From the NCBI RefSeq assembly GCF_013409045.1, contig NZ_JACCBT010000001.1:8038669-8102668 (forward strand): a stretch of 64,000 bases of DNA, in the 5' to 3' direction. Below the pieces are notes generated by a model, which ran no database searches, was not told where the DNA came from, and saw nothing but the letters and a program-made list of their open reading frames with translations. The stretch comes from Actinomadura citrea. GTDB taxonomy: Bacteria > Actinomycetota > Actinomycetes > Streptosporangiales > Streptosporangiaceae. Shown in pieces: positions 49,953 through 58,710 of the stretch (its first letter is position 1; every line of letters begins with the position of its first letter). The translations under genes and the position numbers were made by a program.

Positions 49953-50282
49953 TCAGTCCGCTTCGCTCTCCAGTGCGGCGACGCGTGAGCGGGCCTGCGC
50001 CATCGCCTCGTGGTAGCGCTCCTCCCATTCCGGATCGGCGTCCGGAATGGTGGCGACCGTCTGGCGGCCGATCTCGGCGAGCACGTCCCCGGCGGCGCCG
50101 CGGGAGACCCGCCGGACGACGACCGCGGTGACGCCGCCGGTCGACTCGGTGTGCGGCTCCCACCGGGCGCCGCCCTCCAGCCGCGCCCGGCTCCGCGACG
50201 ACCGGTCGGAGAATCCGTAGAGCAGCAGGACGACCACCACGGCCACCACCGCCAGCGCCGCCAGAACGATCAGGAACCGCAC
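49953..50282 (-). CDS. Small single-TM protein, function unknown
   Basis: The 109-aa product has one N-terminal helix (MRFLIVLAALAVVAVVVVLL) and a soluble part with SRSRARLEGGARWEPHTE, VVVRRVSRGAAGDVLAEIG and a C-terminal coil (EERYHEAMAQARSRVAALE). No known motif. GTG 50282 follows GGGGAGGCG. It begins 32 nt after the SPFH-like gene and is probably co-transcribed with it. Confidence 0.75.
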   Translation of the reverse strand: MRFLIVLAALAVVAVVVVLLLYGFSDRSSRSRARLEGGARWEPHTESTGGVTAVVVRRVSRGAAGDVLAEIGRQTVATIPDADPEWEERYHEAMAQARSRVAALESEAD

Positions 50283-50314
50283 GACCGCCTCCCCTCGGCG
50301 TCCACCTCGGGCGC

Positions 50315-51355
50315 CTACTTGTCCCGCAGGAGCGGTCCGTTCGGGTTGCCGGGCGCGTAGACCGTGATGCCCTGCGGGAGGGCCTTCAGCTCCTCGATCC
50401 TCGCGCACGTGGGGCACTTGTTGTAGCCGTCCTGGCGGGCCTTGTTGGCCGAGGCCTCCGCCTTGGCCGTGGCGACCTTCGCCTGGGCCTCGCTGATCTG
50501 CGCGAACGCGGCCTGCGCGCGGTCCACCGCGTCCTGCACCTTGGACGGCAGGGTGATGCGCACCAGGTTGAAGTGGATGTTGGTGACGAACCTGCCGCCG
50601 AGCGTCTGCTCCAGGTCCGCGGCCAGGCTCGTGTTGATCGCGTTCTGCACCTTGGCGATGTAGCCGTTGTTGCTCTGCGCCTGCTGCCCCGCGGCCTGGA
50701 CGTTCCTCGGCGCGGAGGAGTTCTGCACGAGGGCGCAGGAGGAGACGAGCTCGGCGCAGCGGAAGCTGTTGATCTGGCTGCGCAGGTCGTTGTCGATCAC
50801 CGGCCGGACGATCTGGTCGAGGAAGGCCGACCAGCCCTTGTCGCCGTCGTAGACGTTGTAGGTGTCGCCGCCCGCGCTGCGGAACTTGCGGGTGCCGTAC
50901 TTGTCGTCGAACTGCCTGAGGGCCTGGTGGTCCTGGTTGAGCGTGAAGTACAGCGTCCCCTCGATGCCCATGTTGACGCCGTCCGAGCTCGGGACGGTGA
51001 CGACGTCAACGCCGGACTCGTCGCCCTTCCCGGCGTCCGAGGTGATCGTGTAGAAGCGCTGCTGGGCCGGGTACTTGTGGACCTGCGAGTAGAGCCCGAT
51101 CCAGACGCGGCCGGATCCGGGGTCGATGACCTGCCGGATCCTGTTGTTGTCGAAGAACCCGCCGTTGCGGACGACGGCGATCTCGCCGCCGCCGGTGCGC
51201 TCGTAGCCGCCGAAGAGCGCGCTCAGCACCGGCCATCCCACGACGACCAGCAGCACGGCGGCGATGATGGCGGTGCGCCTGCTGGGCGCCCTCGCCCCGG
51301 AGAGCCGGGTCGCACCGGCCCGCTCCCTGCCGGCGGACGTCTTCTTCTCGGCCAC
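50315..51355 (-). CDS. SPFH/Band 7-like membrane protein
   Basis: The 346-aa product has one helix (about 30-50, AIIAAVLLVVVGWPVLSALF). A Band 7-type domain follows (about 55-265): GEIAVVRNGGFFDNN, FTLNQDHQALRQF, FVTNIHFNLVRITLPSKV. A coiled segment (about 268-310; AQAAFAQISEAQAKVATAKAEA) precedes CPTCARIEELK, a CxxC that could bind metal or form a disulphide. SPFH proteins build membrane microdomains and control membrane proteases. GTG 51355 has AGAGGAG upstream. First gene of a three-gene minus-strand unit. Confidence 0.83.
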   Translation of the reverse strand: MAEKKTSAGRERAGATRLSGARAPSRRTAIIAAVLLVVVGWPVLSALFGGYERTGGGEIAVVRNGGFFDNNRIRQVIDPGSGRVWIGLYSQVHKYPAQQRFYTITSDAGKGDESGVDVVTVPSSDGVNMGIEGTLYFTLNQDHQALRQFDDKYGTRKFRSAGGDTYNVYDGDKGWSAFLDQIVRPVIDNDLRSQINSFRCAELVSSCALVQNSSAPRNVQAAGQQAQSNNGYIAKVQNAINTSLAADLEQTLGGRFVTNIHFNLVRITLPSKVQDAVDRAQAAFAQISEAQAKVATAKAEASANKARQDGYNKCPTCARIEELKALPQGITVYAPGNPNGPLLRDK

Positions 51356-51500
51356 GATGGCTCCTCTCACACCCGCACGGGGGGTTCTGCCGCGGGTTCC
51401 CGGATGAGACGGAGCGGAGCCTCGCCGGGATCCCCGCGGGGGTACCGCTTTCTCGTGATTCCTCCCGCTATCCGGGACCTCACCCCCAATAAGGAGGGGC

Positions 51501-51529
51501 TTACGAAAACCTGGGATCGGGGTTATCTA
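51501..51529 (+). promoter_or_regulatory. Promoter of the carboxylase alpha gene
   Basis: TTACGA (51501-51506), a 17-nt spacer and TATCTA (51524-51529) fit a vegetative promoter, about 33 nt upstream of GTG 51562. Confidence 0.5.
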
Positions 51530-51561
51530 GACTGCCTGCGAGGTTGAAGGAGGAGACCCAC

Positions 51562-53328
51562 GTGCGCAAAGTCCTGATCGCCAACCGCGGCGAGATCGCG
51601 GTCCGTATCGCCCGTGCCTGCCGCGACGCGGGGCTGGCCAGTGTGGCGGTGTACGCCGAGCCCGATCTGGAGGCGCTGCACGTTCGGGTCGCCGACGAGG
51701 CGTTCGCCCTGGGCGGGCGGACGGCGGCGGAGAGCTACCTGGACATCGACAAGCTGCTGAAGATCGCCTCGGAGTCGGGCGCGGACGCCGTCCACCCCGG
51801 CTACGGGTTCCTCGCGGAGAACGCCGACTTCGCCGCGGCGGTGCAGAACGCGGGGCTGACCTGGATCGGTCCGCCGCCCGCCGCGATCACCGCGCTCGGC
51901 GACAAGGTGCAGGCCCGGCACATCGCGCAGCGGGTCGGCGCGCCGCTGGTCGCCGGCACCGCCGACCCGGTCTCGGGCGCGGACGAGGTCGTCGCGTTCG
52001 CGCGCGAGCACGGCCTGCCCATCGCGATCAAGGCCGCGTTCGGCGGCGGCGGGCGCGGCCTGAAGGTCGCCCGGACGCTGGAGGAGGTGCCCGAGCTGTA
52101 CGAGTCGGCCGTCCGCGAGGCCGTGGGCGCCTTCGGGCGCGGCGAGTGCTTCGTCGAGCGGTACCTCGACAAGCCCCGGCACGTCGAGACGCAGTGCCTG
52201 GCCGACAAGCACGGCAACGTGGTCGTGGTCTCCACCCGCGACTGCTCGCTCCAGCGGCGCCACCAGAAGCTCGTCGAGGAGGCGCCGGCGCCGTACCTGT
52301 CGCAGGAGCAGCTGGAGCTGCTGTACTCCTCGTCCAAGGCGATCCTGAAGGAGGCCGGCTACGTCGGCGCCGGGACGTGCGAGTTCCTCGTCGGCCAGGA
52401 CGGGACGATCTCGTTCCTGGAGGTCAACACGCGCCTCCAGGTCGAGCACCCCGTCACCGAGGAGGTCGCCGGGGTCGACCTCGTCCGCGAGATGTTCCGC
52501 GTCGCCGACGGCGAGGAGATCGGCTACGGCGACCCGGAGCTGCGCGGCCACTCGATCGAGTTCCGGCTGAACGCCGAGGACGCCGGTCGCGGGTTCCTGC
52601 CCGCCGTCGGCACCCTGACCGCCTGGCATCCCCCGACGGGCCCCGGCGTCCGCCTGGACGCCGGCTACGAGGCCGGGCAGACCGTCCCGCAGGAGTTCGA
52701 CTCGCTCATCGCCAAGCTGATCGTGACGGGCGCGACGCGGCGGCAGGCGGTCGAGCGGTCCCGCCGCGCCCTCGCCGAGTTCGTCATCGACGGCATGCCG
52801 ACCGTCCTGCCCTTCCACCGGGCGGTGCTGGACGACGCGGCGTTCGTGCCGGCCGACGACGAGACCCCGTTCAGCGTCCACACCCGGTGGATCGAGACGG
52901 AGTTCGACAACCAGATCCCTCCCCACGAGGCTCCCCCCGCGGGCGAGGAGGACGAGGGCGAGCGCGAGCGCGTCACCGTCGAGGTCGGCGGCCGCCGCAT
53001 CGAGGTCGTCCTGCCCGCCGGATTCGGCGCCTCCGCCGCCCCCGTCGCTGGCAAGGCGGGGCCCGCCAAGCGGCGCGGCGCCAAGAAGGGCGGCGGAGCG
53101 CAGGCGTCCGGCGACTCCCTGGTCAGCCCGATGCAGGGCACCATCGTCAAGCTCCTCGTTGAGGAGGGCGCGACCGTGGCGGCCGGCGACACCATCGTGG
53201 TCCTGGAGGCCATGAAGATGGAGCAGCCGCTCACCGCGCACAAGGCGGGCACGCTCACCGGCCTGTCCGCCGAGGTGGGCCAGACCGTCTCCGCGGGCGC
53301 CGTGATCTGCGAGATCAAGGACTCCTGA
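51562..53328 (+). CDS. accA: Acetyl/propionyl-CoA carboxylase alpha chain (biotin carboxylase + carrier)
   Basis: The 588-aa protein joins biotin carboxylase to a biotin carrier domain. It shows RKVLIANRGEIAVRIARACR at the start, FGGGGRGLKVART (ATP-grasp loop), ECFVERYLDKPRHVE, CSLQRRHQKLVEEAP and FLEVNTRLQVEHPVTE. The carrier domain is about 520-588, with biotinyl Lys552 in LEAMKMEQP. A flexible Ala/Gly/Lys linker joins the halves. GTG 51562 follows AAGGAGGAG by 6 nt. It should work with PccB and AccE (28-29.8 kb) and be biotinylated by BirA (22.8 kb). Confidence 0.95.
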   Translation: MRKVLIANRGEIAVRIARACRDAGLASVAVYAEPDLEALHVRVADEAFALGGRTAAESYLDIDKLLKIASESGADAVHPGYGFLAENADFAAAVQNAGLTWIGPPPAAITALGDKVQARHIAQRVGAPLVAGTADPVSGADEVVAFAREHGLPIAIKAAFGGGGRGLKVARTLEEVPELYESAVREAVGAFGRGECFVERYLDKPRHVETQCLADKHGNVVVVSTRDCSLQRRHQKLVEEAPAPYLSQEQLELLYSSSKAILKEAGYVGAGTCEFLVGQDGTISFLEVNTRLQVEHPVTEEVAGVDLVREMFRVADGEEIGYGDPELRGHSIEFRLNAEDAGRGFLPAVGTLTAWHPPTGPGVRLDAGYEAGQTVPQEFDSLIAKLIVTGATRRQAVERSRRALAEFVIDGMPTVLPFHRAVLDDAAFVPADDETPFSVHTRWIETEFDNQIPPHEAPPAGEEDEGERERVTVEVGGRRIEVVLPAGFGASAAPVAGKAGPAKRRGAKKGGGAQASGDSLVSPMQGTIVKLLVEEGATVAAGDTIVVLEAMKMEQPLTAHKAGTLTGLSAEVGQTVSAGAVICEIKDS

Positions 53329-53386
53329 CCGCGGCCGCCGAGCCGCACCCCCGTCCGGGGCCCTGAGACACGGGTCCTGGGCGGGG

Positions 53387-53404
53387 ATGGGGGGCGGTCC
53401 CCAT
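53387..53404 (+). terminator. Hairpin downstream of the carboxylase gene
   Basis: ATGGGG-GGCGGT-CCCCAT is a 6-bp perfect stem, 58 nt after the stop. Possible terminator. Confidence 0.4.
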
Positions 53405-53469
53405 ACGGGCGTGCGCAAATCCGTCCGGCGAAGGACGTATCGGCGCGTTCACGTGGGCAGACTGTACAT

Positions 53470-54891
53470 ATGAGCACCGAGAACCGGGCCGTCCGGGCGG
53501 CTCGCGGGGGCGCCGCCGCAGCGATCATCGCCGTCGTCGCCGCCCCGGCGTTCGCCCTGGCCGCCCCGGCGGGCGCCGCCGCGTCGCAGGCCACCGAACC
53601 GAAGACCGCGACGACGTCGGGAACCGCGGGAGCACAGACGACCGGGACGCCGGCCGCGGCCGTGCGGGCGGCGGTCCCGCGGGCGGCGGCCGACGACACC
53701 GTCGGCCAGATCGCCAAGGGTCTGATCGACTCGCGGCTGTACGTGACCAGCGGTGCCGGGAACCCGCTGTCCCAGGCCGACCGGAACGAGATCGAGACGT
53801 CCCTGGGCGGCGACAGCGACGCCGACATCCGCGCCGTCGTCGTCCGCAACGACGTCACGGGTACCGAGGTCCGGCAACTGCTCCCGGCCGTCGCCGAGCG
53901 CGTCGGCAAGGGCGGGACCTACGTCGCGATCACCGCCGACGGCGCCCGGATGGGCGCGGTCTCCAAGAAGCTGGACCGCGCGGAGATCAACCAGATGGTC
54001 ACCCGCACGGAGGGCGCGCCGCTGAAGCAGCGGCTGATCCAGTTCGGCGGGCTCGCCGAGAAGAAGGTCGACAGCGACTCCCGGTCCAGCGCGACGGTCG
54101 GCTACGTGCTGCTCGGCGTGCTCGTGCTCGTGGTGGCGGCCATCACGGGCGTCATGCTCAACGCCCGGAAGAAGCGCCGGGAGCGCGCGGCCCGCGAGAT
54201 GGCCGACCTCAAGGCCGGCGTGCAGGAGGACGTGACGCTCCTCGGCGAGGACATCGCCCGCCTCGACCTGAACGTCATGGACAGCGGCCTGGATCCCGAC
54301 ACCCGCGCCGACTACGAGCAGGCGATGAACTCCTACGACCGGGCCAAGTCAGCGACCGGGCGCGCCGTCCGGCCCCAGGACATGCAGGAGGTCGCGACGG
54401 CGCTGGAGGACGGCCGCTACCACATGACCGCGACGCGCGCCCGGCTCGCCGGGGACCCGGTGCCCGAGCGGCGCGCGCCCTGCTTCTTCAACCCGCAGCA
54501 CGGGCCGTCCGTCCAGGACGTGACCTGGGCGCCGCCCGGCGGGGTCGCCCGCTCCGTCCCGGCGTGCGCGGCCGACGCGGAGGCCGTCCTGCACGGGAAC
54601 GACCCGGACGTCCGCATGGTCCCGATGGGCGGGGGACGGCAGCCGTACTGGAACGCGGGTCCCGCGTACGCGCCCTACGCCGGCGGCTACTACTACGGCT
54701 ACGGCGGGGTCGACCTGCTCAGCGGCCTGCTGATCGGCACCGCGCTCGGCTCGATGTGGGGCGGCGGCTTCGGCGGAGGCTTCGGCGGAGGCGACTTCGG
54801 AGGGGGTGACGGCGACATCGGCGGCGGCTGGGACTTCGGCGGGGGCGACTTCGGGGGCGGCGGCGGAGGCGGCGACTTCGGCGGCTTCTGA
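53470..54891 (+). CDS. Membrane protein with signal sequence and Gly-rich tail, function unknown
   Basis: The 473-aa product has a signal peptide (about 1-36; AAAAIIAVVAAPAFALAAPA), an exported alpha/beta domain (about 75-200; IAKGLIDSRLYV, ADIRAVVVRNDVTGTEV, GTYVAITADGARMGA), and a helix (about 211-232). A cytoplasmic coiled-coil segment follows (about 233-330; KKRRERAAREMADLKAG). Then comes a Cys-containing part (PCFFNPQHGPS, PACAADAE) and a Tyr/Gly-rich tail (GGGFGGGFGGGDFGGG). The layout recalls TPM-domain proteins with Gly-rich tails, but I cannot confirm that family. The kinase gene follows 11 nt later and may be co-transcribed. Confidence 0.75.
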   Translation: MSTENRAVRAARGGAAAAIIAVVAAPAFALAAPAGAAASQATEPKTATTSGTAGAQTTGTPAAAVRAAVPRAAADDTVGQIAKGLIDSRLYVTSGAGNPLSQADRNEIETSLGGDSDADIRAVVVRNDVTGTEVRQLLPAVAERVGKGGTYVAITADGARMGAVSKKLDRAEINQMVTRTEGAPLKQRLIQFGGLAEKKVDSDSRSSATVGYVLLGVLVLVVAAITGVMLNARKKRRERAAREMADLKAGVQEDVTLLGEDIARLDLNVMDSGLDPDTRADYEQAMNSYDRAKSATGRAVRPQDMQEVATALEDGRYHMTATRARLAGDPVPERRAPCFFNPQHGPSVQDVTWAPPGGVARSVPACAADAEAVLHGNDPDVRMVPMGGGRQPYWNAGPAYAPYAGGYYYGYGGVDLLSGLLIGTALGSMWGGGFGGGFGGGDFGGGDGDIGGGWDFGGGDFGGGGGGGDFGGF

Positions 54892-54902
54892 GGGGCGTGC
54901 CC

Positions 54903-55877
54903 GTGAGCAGGACACCCGTGTCCGCGCTTTTCTGGCGCATCCTCGGCATCAACGGCCTGATCTTCGTGGTCGGCACCCTCGTGCTGGCGGTGGGACCCGT
55001 CACCGTGTCGACGCCGATCCTGCTGGGCGAGTTCCTCGTGCTGCTGGGCGGCCTGGCGGTCATGGTCGCGGCGAACGCCCTCCTGCTGCGCGCCGGCCTG
55101 GCGCCGCTGGAGGGGCTCACCGCGCTGATGGCGCGCATGGACTCGCTGCGCTCCGGCGACCGGCTGCCGGCCGGCGGCAACGGCGACCTGTTCCACGTCG
55201 TCGAGCAGTTCAACGCGATGCTCGACCGGCTGGAGGCCGACCGCAGCACCAGCACCGCCCTCGTGCTGGACGCGCAGGAGGCGGAGCGCCGCCGCATCGC
55301 CCAGGAGCTGCACGACGAGATCGGCCAGACCCTCACCGTGGTGCTGCTGGAGTTGAAGTCGGTGGTGGACCGGGCGCCGGAGGAGGTCGCGGAAGAGCTG
55401 CGGGACGTCCAGGAGGCCGTCCGGTCCAGCCTGGACGAGGTGCGCCGCGTCGCCCGCCGGCTGCGCCCCGGCGTCCTGGACGACCTGGGGCTGACCAGCG
55501 CGCTCACCGCCCTCGCCACGGACTTCTCCGGGACGGGCGGCCCGCGCGTGACCCGCCGCGTCCAGCCCGGGCCTGAGGGGCTCGGCGCGGACGCCGAACT
55601 GGTGATCTACCGGATCGCGCAGGAGAGCCTGACGAACGTGTGGCGGCACTCGGGCGCGCGGAACGCCGAGCTGTCGCTCACCGAGGACGAGGAGGGGCGC
55701 GTCGTCCTGCGGGTGGCCGACGACGGGACCGGCCCGCCGGACAGGGTGGGCTCCGGCATCCACGGGATGCGGGAGCGCGCGATGCTCATCGGCGCGCAAC
55801 TGACGATCGGCCCGGCGGACGGCGGCGGCACCGAGGTGAGACTGGTCGTCCCGCCGAGCGGCGCCCGCCGGGCCTGA
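54903..55877 (+). CDS. NarL-type sensor histidine kinase
   Basis: The 324-aa kinase has two helices (about 10-30 and 38-62) with almost no extracellular loop, so it probably senses within the membrane or through a partner. HAMP follows (about 63-115), then HisKA_3 with ERRRIAQELHDEIGQTL (phospho-acceptor His137). The HATPase domain has ESLTNVWRHSGA (N box), VADDGTGPP (G1) and GIHGMRERA (G2). GTG 54903 is used because GAGGGG is better spaced from it than from GTG 54897. The likely cognate regulator faces it tail to tail. Confidence 0.92.
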   Translation: MSRTPVSALFWRILGINGLIFVVGTLVLAVGPVTVSTPILLGEFLVLLGGLAVMVAANALLLRAGLAPLEGLTALMARMDSLRSGDRLPAGGNGDLFHVVEQFNAMLDRLEADRSTSTALVLDAQEAERRRIAQELHDEIGQTLTVVLLELKSVVDRAPEEVAEELRDVQEAVRSSLDEVRRVARRLRPGVLDDLGLTSALTALATDFSGTGGPRVTRRVQPGPEGLGADAELVIYRIAQESLTNVWRHSGARNAELSLTEDEEGRVVLRVADDGTGPPDRVGSGIHGMRERAMLIGAQLTIGPADGGGTEVRLVVPPSGARRA

Positions 55878-55886
55878 CCCCGCCCC

Positions 55887-56546
55887 TCAGGGTTCGACGA
55901 GCCCGACGCGGATCGCGTACTTCGTCAGCTCCAGCCGGTCGCGCATCCCGAGTTTGCCGAGGATGTTGGCGCGGTGCCGGTCCACGGTCTTGACGCTGAT
56001 CGTGAGGGTCTCGGCGATCCGCTTGGAGGAGTAGCCCTCCGCTACCAGCTTGATGATCTCCTCCTCGCGCGGCGTCAGGATGCCGGCCTGCCCCTCCCCG
56101 CGCCGGTCCCGGTCGAGGTACTCGCGGATCAGCGCGGTCACGGCCGCCGGGTACAGGAACGGCTCGCCGCGCATCGCGGCGCGGACGGCGTGCAGCAGGT
56201 CGCGGTCGGCGACGGACTTCAGCACGTACCCGGACGCGCCCGCCTTCAGCGCCTCGAACAGGTACTGCTCGTTGTCGTACATCGACAGGATCAGCGTCCG
56301 CACGTCGGGGAAGCGGCGGGAGATCTCCCGCGCGGCCTGCAGCCCCGTCATGCGCGGCATCGCGATGTCGAGGATCGCCAGGTCGACGCCGCCCGCGGCG
56401 AGCGCGTCGAGCACCTCCGCCCCGTCGGCGGCCTCCGCCACCACGGTCAGGTCGGGCTCGGCGTCCAGGATCAGGCGCAGCCCCCGGCGCACCAGCGCGT
56501 GATCGTCGGCGAGCAGGATCCGGGTGGCCGACTCCCGGGTGTGCAC
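55887..56546 (-). CDS. NarL/LuxR-family response regulator
   Basis: The 219-aa regulator has a receiver domain (RILLADDHALVRRGL, phospho-acceptor Asp60 in AILDIAMPRM, Lys in YVLKSVADRD) and a C-terminal LuxR HTH (LTPREEEIIKLVAEGYSSKR, ISVKTVDRHRANILGKLG). GTG 56546, with GGGAGG upstream, is preferred over GTG 56564, which would add an unrelated six residues. Only 9 nt separate its stop from that of the kinase gene, so overlapping 3' ends may form antisense RNA. Confidence 0.93.
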   Translation of the reverse strand: MHTRESATRILLADDHALVRRGLRLILDAEPDLTVVAEAADGAEVLDALAAGGVDLAILDIAMPRMTGLQAAREISRRFPDVRTLILSMYDNEQYLFEALKAGASGYVLKSVADRDLLHAVRAAMRGEPFLYPAAVTALIREYLDRDRRGEGQAGILTPREEEIIKLVAEGYSSKRIAETLTISVKTVDRHRANILGKLGMRDRLELTKYAIRVGLVEP

Positions 56547-56894
56547 GAAGCCTCCCGCGTGCACCCGATCACCGCCTCCCCGTGCGCACCGATCGCCCGC
56601 GGTCTCGCCCTCATCCTAGGCGCGCCGCCCGGGAGGGCCCGGCCGCCGCCTGCGAATACATGATCCGCACCCCCCGATATGGGTGACGCGCCCGATGGGG
56701 ACGCGGGCCTCCGCCGAAAAGACTGGAAGCCGCAGGACGAAAGGGGTGGACGCATGGCACGGCGTACGGGCGGTGGGCACCGTCCCCCGCCCATGGCACC
56801 GCGGAGGCCGTCCCGTGACGGGTCCGCCCCCGGCGCCAGAAGGAGGACCTTATCCACCCGGAGGACCAGGCTTTCCGGAAGCCGAAAGGACACC
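56547..56894. other. 348-nt gap between divergent regulator and CBS genes
   Basis: The region should hold both promoters. GAATACAT near 56655 is a possible -10 area. In-frame ATG 56754, with a GAAAGGGG site, could extend the CBS protein by 47 residues, but the added sequence is Arg/Pro-rich and unlike the domain. I see no RNA gene, repeat or clear operator. Confidence 0.5.
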
Positions 56895-57353
56895 ATGCAA
56901 GCGCGGGACATCGCCGTACAGGTGCCCACCGTGACCCTGGGCGACTCGATCGCCCACGCGATCCAGGTCATGGCGCTCGGGCGGCTGCCCGGTCTGATCG
57001 TCATCGACGAGGCGCAGCGCCCCCGGGTCGTCCTGCCGGGCACGCAGGTGCTGCGGCTGGCGGTCCCCGTCGCCTACCAGGAGGATCCGGCGCTGACGCG
57101 GACGGTGGACGAGGCGCACGCCGACGTCTTCTGGCACGAGATCCGCGACCTCACGGTCGGCGACTGCCTCGCAACGCCCACTCCCCGCCCGGTGCTCGTC
57201 AGGACGTCCGCGACGCTGCTGGAGCTCGCCACCCTGATGGCGCGGCAGCGCAGCCCCCTCGTCGCCGTGGTGGACGAGGCGGGCCTGCTGGCCGGCGCGG
57301 TCACGCTCGACCGGCTGCTGTCGGCGCTGGCGCTGACCAGGCCCGGCGACTGA
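56895..57353 (+). CDS. CBS-domain protein
   Basis: The 152-aa product is a pair of CBS motifs: first VTLGDSIAHAIQVMALGRLPGLIVIDE (about 11-37, key part GRLPGLIVID), second LVRTSATLLELATLMARQ and SPLVAVVDEAGLLAGAVT (about 100-145). CBS pairs bind adenine nucleotides or similar ligands and gate partner proteins. GAAAGGA precedes ATG 56895. It lies 37 nt before the permease gene, so a nucleotide-regulated transporter is likely; this is inference. Confidence 0.85.
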   Translation: MQARDIAVQVPTVTLGDSIAHAIQVMALGRLPGLIVIDEAQRPRVVLPGTQVLRLAVPVAYQEDPALTRTVDEAHADVFWHEIRDLTVGDCLATPTPRPVLVRTSATLLELATLMARQRSPLVAVVDEAGLLAGAVTLDRLLSALALTRPGD

Positions 57354-57390
57354 GGGACGGCTCCCCCGCCGGCGCCCGGCGAGAGGGCGC

Positions 57391-58677
57391 GTGGTGACCG
57401 CGGTCGCGGCGCTCGCCGTCTTCGTGGTCGCGTTCTTCTTCATCGCGACCGAGAAGGCCGACAAGGTCAAGGTCGTCCTCGTCGCCGCCGGCGTGATGAC
57501 GGTGCTCGGGCTCGCCCCCGGCGCCGAGGTCTTCTTCTCCGAGCACGACGGGATCGACTGGAACGTCATCTTCCTGCTGCTCGGGATGATGATCATCGTG
57601 GGGATCGTCAAGGGCACCGGGCTGTTCGACTACCTGGCGATCTGGGCGGCCAAGCGCTCCAGGGGAAGGCCGTACCGGCTGCTGGTGATGCTGATGCTCA
57701 TCACCGCGATCGCCTCGCCGTTCCTGGACAACGTCACCACGATCATGCTGGTGGCGCCGGTGACGGTCGTCGTCTGCAACCGGCTGCGCGTCCCGGCCCA
57801 CCCCTACCTCATCGCCGAGGTGCTGGCGTCCAACATCGGCGGCGCCGCGACCCTGATCGGGGACCCGCCGAACATCATCATCGCCAGCCGGGCGGGGCTG
57901 ACGTTCAACGACTTCCTCGTCCACATGGCGCCGATCGTGGTGGTCGTGTTCATCGCGTTCGTGCTGCTGGCCCGGGTGCTGTTCCGCTCCTCCTTCCGGT
58001 ACGACGAGCGGTACGCGGCCGAGGTGATGTCGCTGGACGAGCGCAGGGCGATCACCGATCCGGCGCTGCTCACCCGGTGCCTGGCCGTGCTCGGCCTCGT
58101 CATCGTCGGGTTCTCGCTGCACTCGGTCCTGCACGTCGAGCCGTCCGTCGTCGCGCTCGTCGGCGCGGGCGTGATGCTGCTGGTGTCGCGCGTCCAGGTC
58201 CCGGACGTCCTCGAAGAGGTGGAGTGGCCCGTCCTGGTCTTCTTCATGGGGCTGTTCGTGATGGTGTCCGCCCTCGGGCACACCGGCGTCATCGAGAGGA
58301 TCGGAACCTGGTCGGCGGACGCGGTCGGCGACGACTACTTCGCCGCCGCCACCGCCCTGCTGTTCGGGTCGGCCGTGCTCGGCGCGTTCTTCGACAACAT
58401 CCCCTACGCGGCGACGATGGCGCCGATCGTGGAGGGGATGGCCGCGGGCGCGCCCGACCCCACGACCGCGCAGGCGCTGTGGTGGTCGTTCGCGCTGGGC
58501 GCGGACTTCGGCGGCAACGGGACGGCCGTCGCCGCGAGCGCCAACGTGGTCGCGATCGGCATCGCCGCCAAGACCGGCAACCCGATCAGCTTCTGGCAGT
58601 TCACCCGGTACGGGATCATCGTGACGGTGCTGAGCACGCTGATGGCGTGGGTCTACGTGGCCCTGCGCTACTTCTAG
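57391..58677 (+). CDS. ArsB/NhaD-like ion permease (IT superfamily)
   Basis: The 428-aa membrane protein has about 11 helices in two similar halves. Each has a discontinuous loop: FLDNVTTIMLVAPVTV and GGAATLIGDPPNIIIAS in the first, FFDNIPYAATMAPIVE and ALGADFGGNGTAVAAS in the second. These DN and PPN/GGNGT motifs are those of the ArsB/NhaD ion transporter superfamily (anions, Na+/H+, dicarboxylates). The substrate is uncertain; no ArsR or ArsC gene is nearby. GTG 57391 follows GAGAGGG. Confidence 0.88.
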   Translation: MVTAVAALAVFVVAFFFIATEKADKVKVVLVAAGVMTVLGLAPGAEVFFSEHDGIDWNVIFLLLGMMIIVGIVKGTGLFDYLAIWAAKRSRGRPYRLLVMLMLITAIASPFLDNVTTIMLVAPVTVVVCNRLRVPAHPYLIAEVLASNIGGAATLIGDPPNIIIASRAGLTFNDFLVHMAPIVVVVFIAFVLLARVLFRSSFRYDERYAAEVMSLDERRAITDPALLTRCLAVLGLVIVGFSLHSVLHVEPSVVALVGAGVMLLVSRVQVPDVLEEVEWPVLVFFMGLFVMVSALGHTGVIERIGTWSADAVGDDYFAAATALLFGSAVLGAFFDNIPYAATMAPIVEGMAAGAPDPTTAQALWWSFALGADFGGNGTAVAASANVVAIGIAAKTGNPISFWQFTRYGIIVTVLSTLMAWVYVALRYF

Positions 58678-58710
58678 CCGGAACTCCGAGCGGCCCGGCC
58701 GGGCACGCCG

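Noticed and set aside
56679..56894. N-terminal extension of the CBS protein from ATG 56754 or further upstream
   Set aside because: The added residues are Arg/Pro-rich without a domain, whereas ATG 56895 has a good ribosome binding site directly before the CBS motif.
57391..58677. Arsenical pump ArsB
   Set aside because: Fold motifs fit the wider superfamily, but no arsR, arsC or acr3 gene is nearby and the CBS partner is not typical; substrate left open.
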